Shown piece by piece: positions 5,490-5,563 of a stretch of 5,563 bases of DNA (the stretch's first letter is position 1; every line of letters begins with the position of its first letter). Both the position numbers and the translations under genes were made by a program. Under the pieces are notes generated by a model, which had not been told where the DNA came from, ran no database searches, and worked only from the letters and a program-made list of their open reading frames with translations. Origin of the DNA: Burkholderiales bacterium (lineage in GTDB: Bacteria; Pseudomonadota; Gammaproteobacteria; Burkholderiales; Burkholderiaceae_F). The stretch is taken from the NCBI GenBank assembly GCA_021205255.1, contig JAJPXW010000298.1:1-5563 (forward strand), in the 5' to 3' direction.

Positions 5490-5563
5490 ATGGACTTTTG
5501 GCTAGCGTTGCTGGATCAAAGCCTGTCGTTTAATGTGCTCTTCTTCTCTTTTCTAGGCACATT
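5490..5563 (+). CDS. Partial membrane protein, probably TctA-type TTT permease subunit (N-terminus only)
   Basis: Twenty-four codons are visible before the window ends: MDFWLALLDQSLSFNVLFFS then FLGT. The start is well supported by AGGAG (5479-5483) 6 bases before the ATG. The sequence is strongly hydrophobic from about residue 13, as in a first transmembrane helix, and the FLGT ending resembles the start of the G-T-x-x-G-x-L-P-G segment that opens TctA (the large, roughly 12-helix TTT subunit). Position directly after a tctC gene supports this. A TctB subunit (four helices) or an unrelated membrane protein cannot be excluded from so short a stretch. Confidence 0.6.
   Translation, partial: MDFWLALLDQSLSFNVLFFSFLGT

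Noticed and set aside
1..5563. Insertion sequence, phage, CRISPR or toxin-antitoxin content
   Set aside because: No terminal inverted repeats with a transposase, no regular repeat-spacer pattern and no recognisable protein of these types.

Overview
The window looks like an accessory catabolic/transport locus of an A+T-leaning Gram-negative bacterium. Three proteins carry Sec-type signal peptides and two of them are periplasmic solute-binding proteins of the tripartite tricarboxylate transporter (TTT, TctC/Bug) family. TTT solute-binding proteins are most expanded in Burkholderiales and are also found in other Gram-negative phyla. The sequence alone does not fix the lineage; a low-GC, host-associated betaproteobacterium (Sutterellaceae-like) or a Synergistota-like organism would both fit, and this is a guess.

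Layout, left to right. (1) On the minus strand, the first 52 codons of a gene whose protein resembles the N-terminus of argininosuccinate lyase/EDDS-lyase-type C-N lyases; the rest lies outside the window. (2) A divergent, roughly 0.4 kb regulatory region with a long imperfect inverted repeat and a plausible promoter. (3) A complete tctC-type gene (tctC1) ending in a strong intrinsic terminator, so it is an orphan binding protein with no membrane partner beside it. (4) A spacer of about 300 bases. (5) A 217-codon gene of unknown function encoding a helical, apparently cytosolic protein. (6) A P1-family (DmpA/BapA-like, MEROPS S58) autoprocessing aminopeptidase with an export signal and its own candidate promoter and terminator. 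(7) A gene-free stretch of about 0.4 kb containing nested inverted repeats followed by T-runs and an operator-like palindrome. (8) A second complete tctC-type gene (tctC2), about three quarters identical to tctC1 by hand alignment. (9) A hairpin, then the first 24 codons of a membrane protein that is probably the TctA permease subunit.

Working model (inference): the exported P1 peptidase hydrolyses an amide or peptide-like compound in the periplasm, one or both TctC proteins capture the released carboxylate or amino-acid-like product, TctA (with a TctB outside the window) imports it, and the divergent C-N lyase cleaves it in the cytoplasm. The proximity is seen in the sequence; the shared substrate is not demonstrated. 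Nothing indicates a phage, insertion sequence, CRISPR array, tRNA or rRNA in this window.
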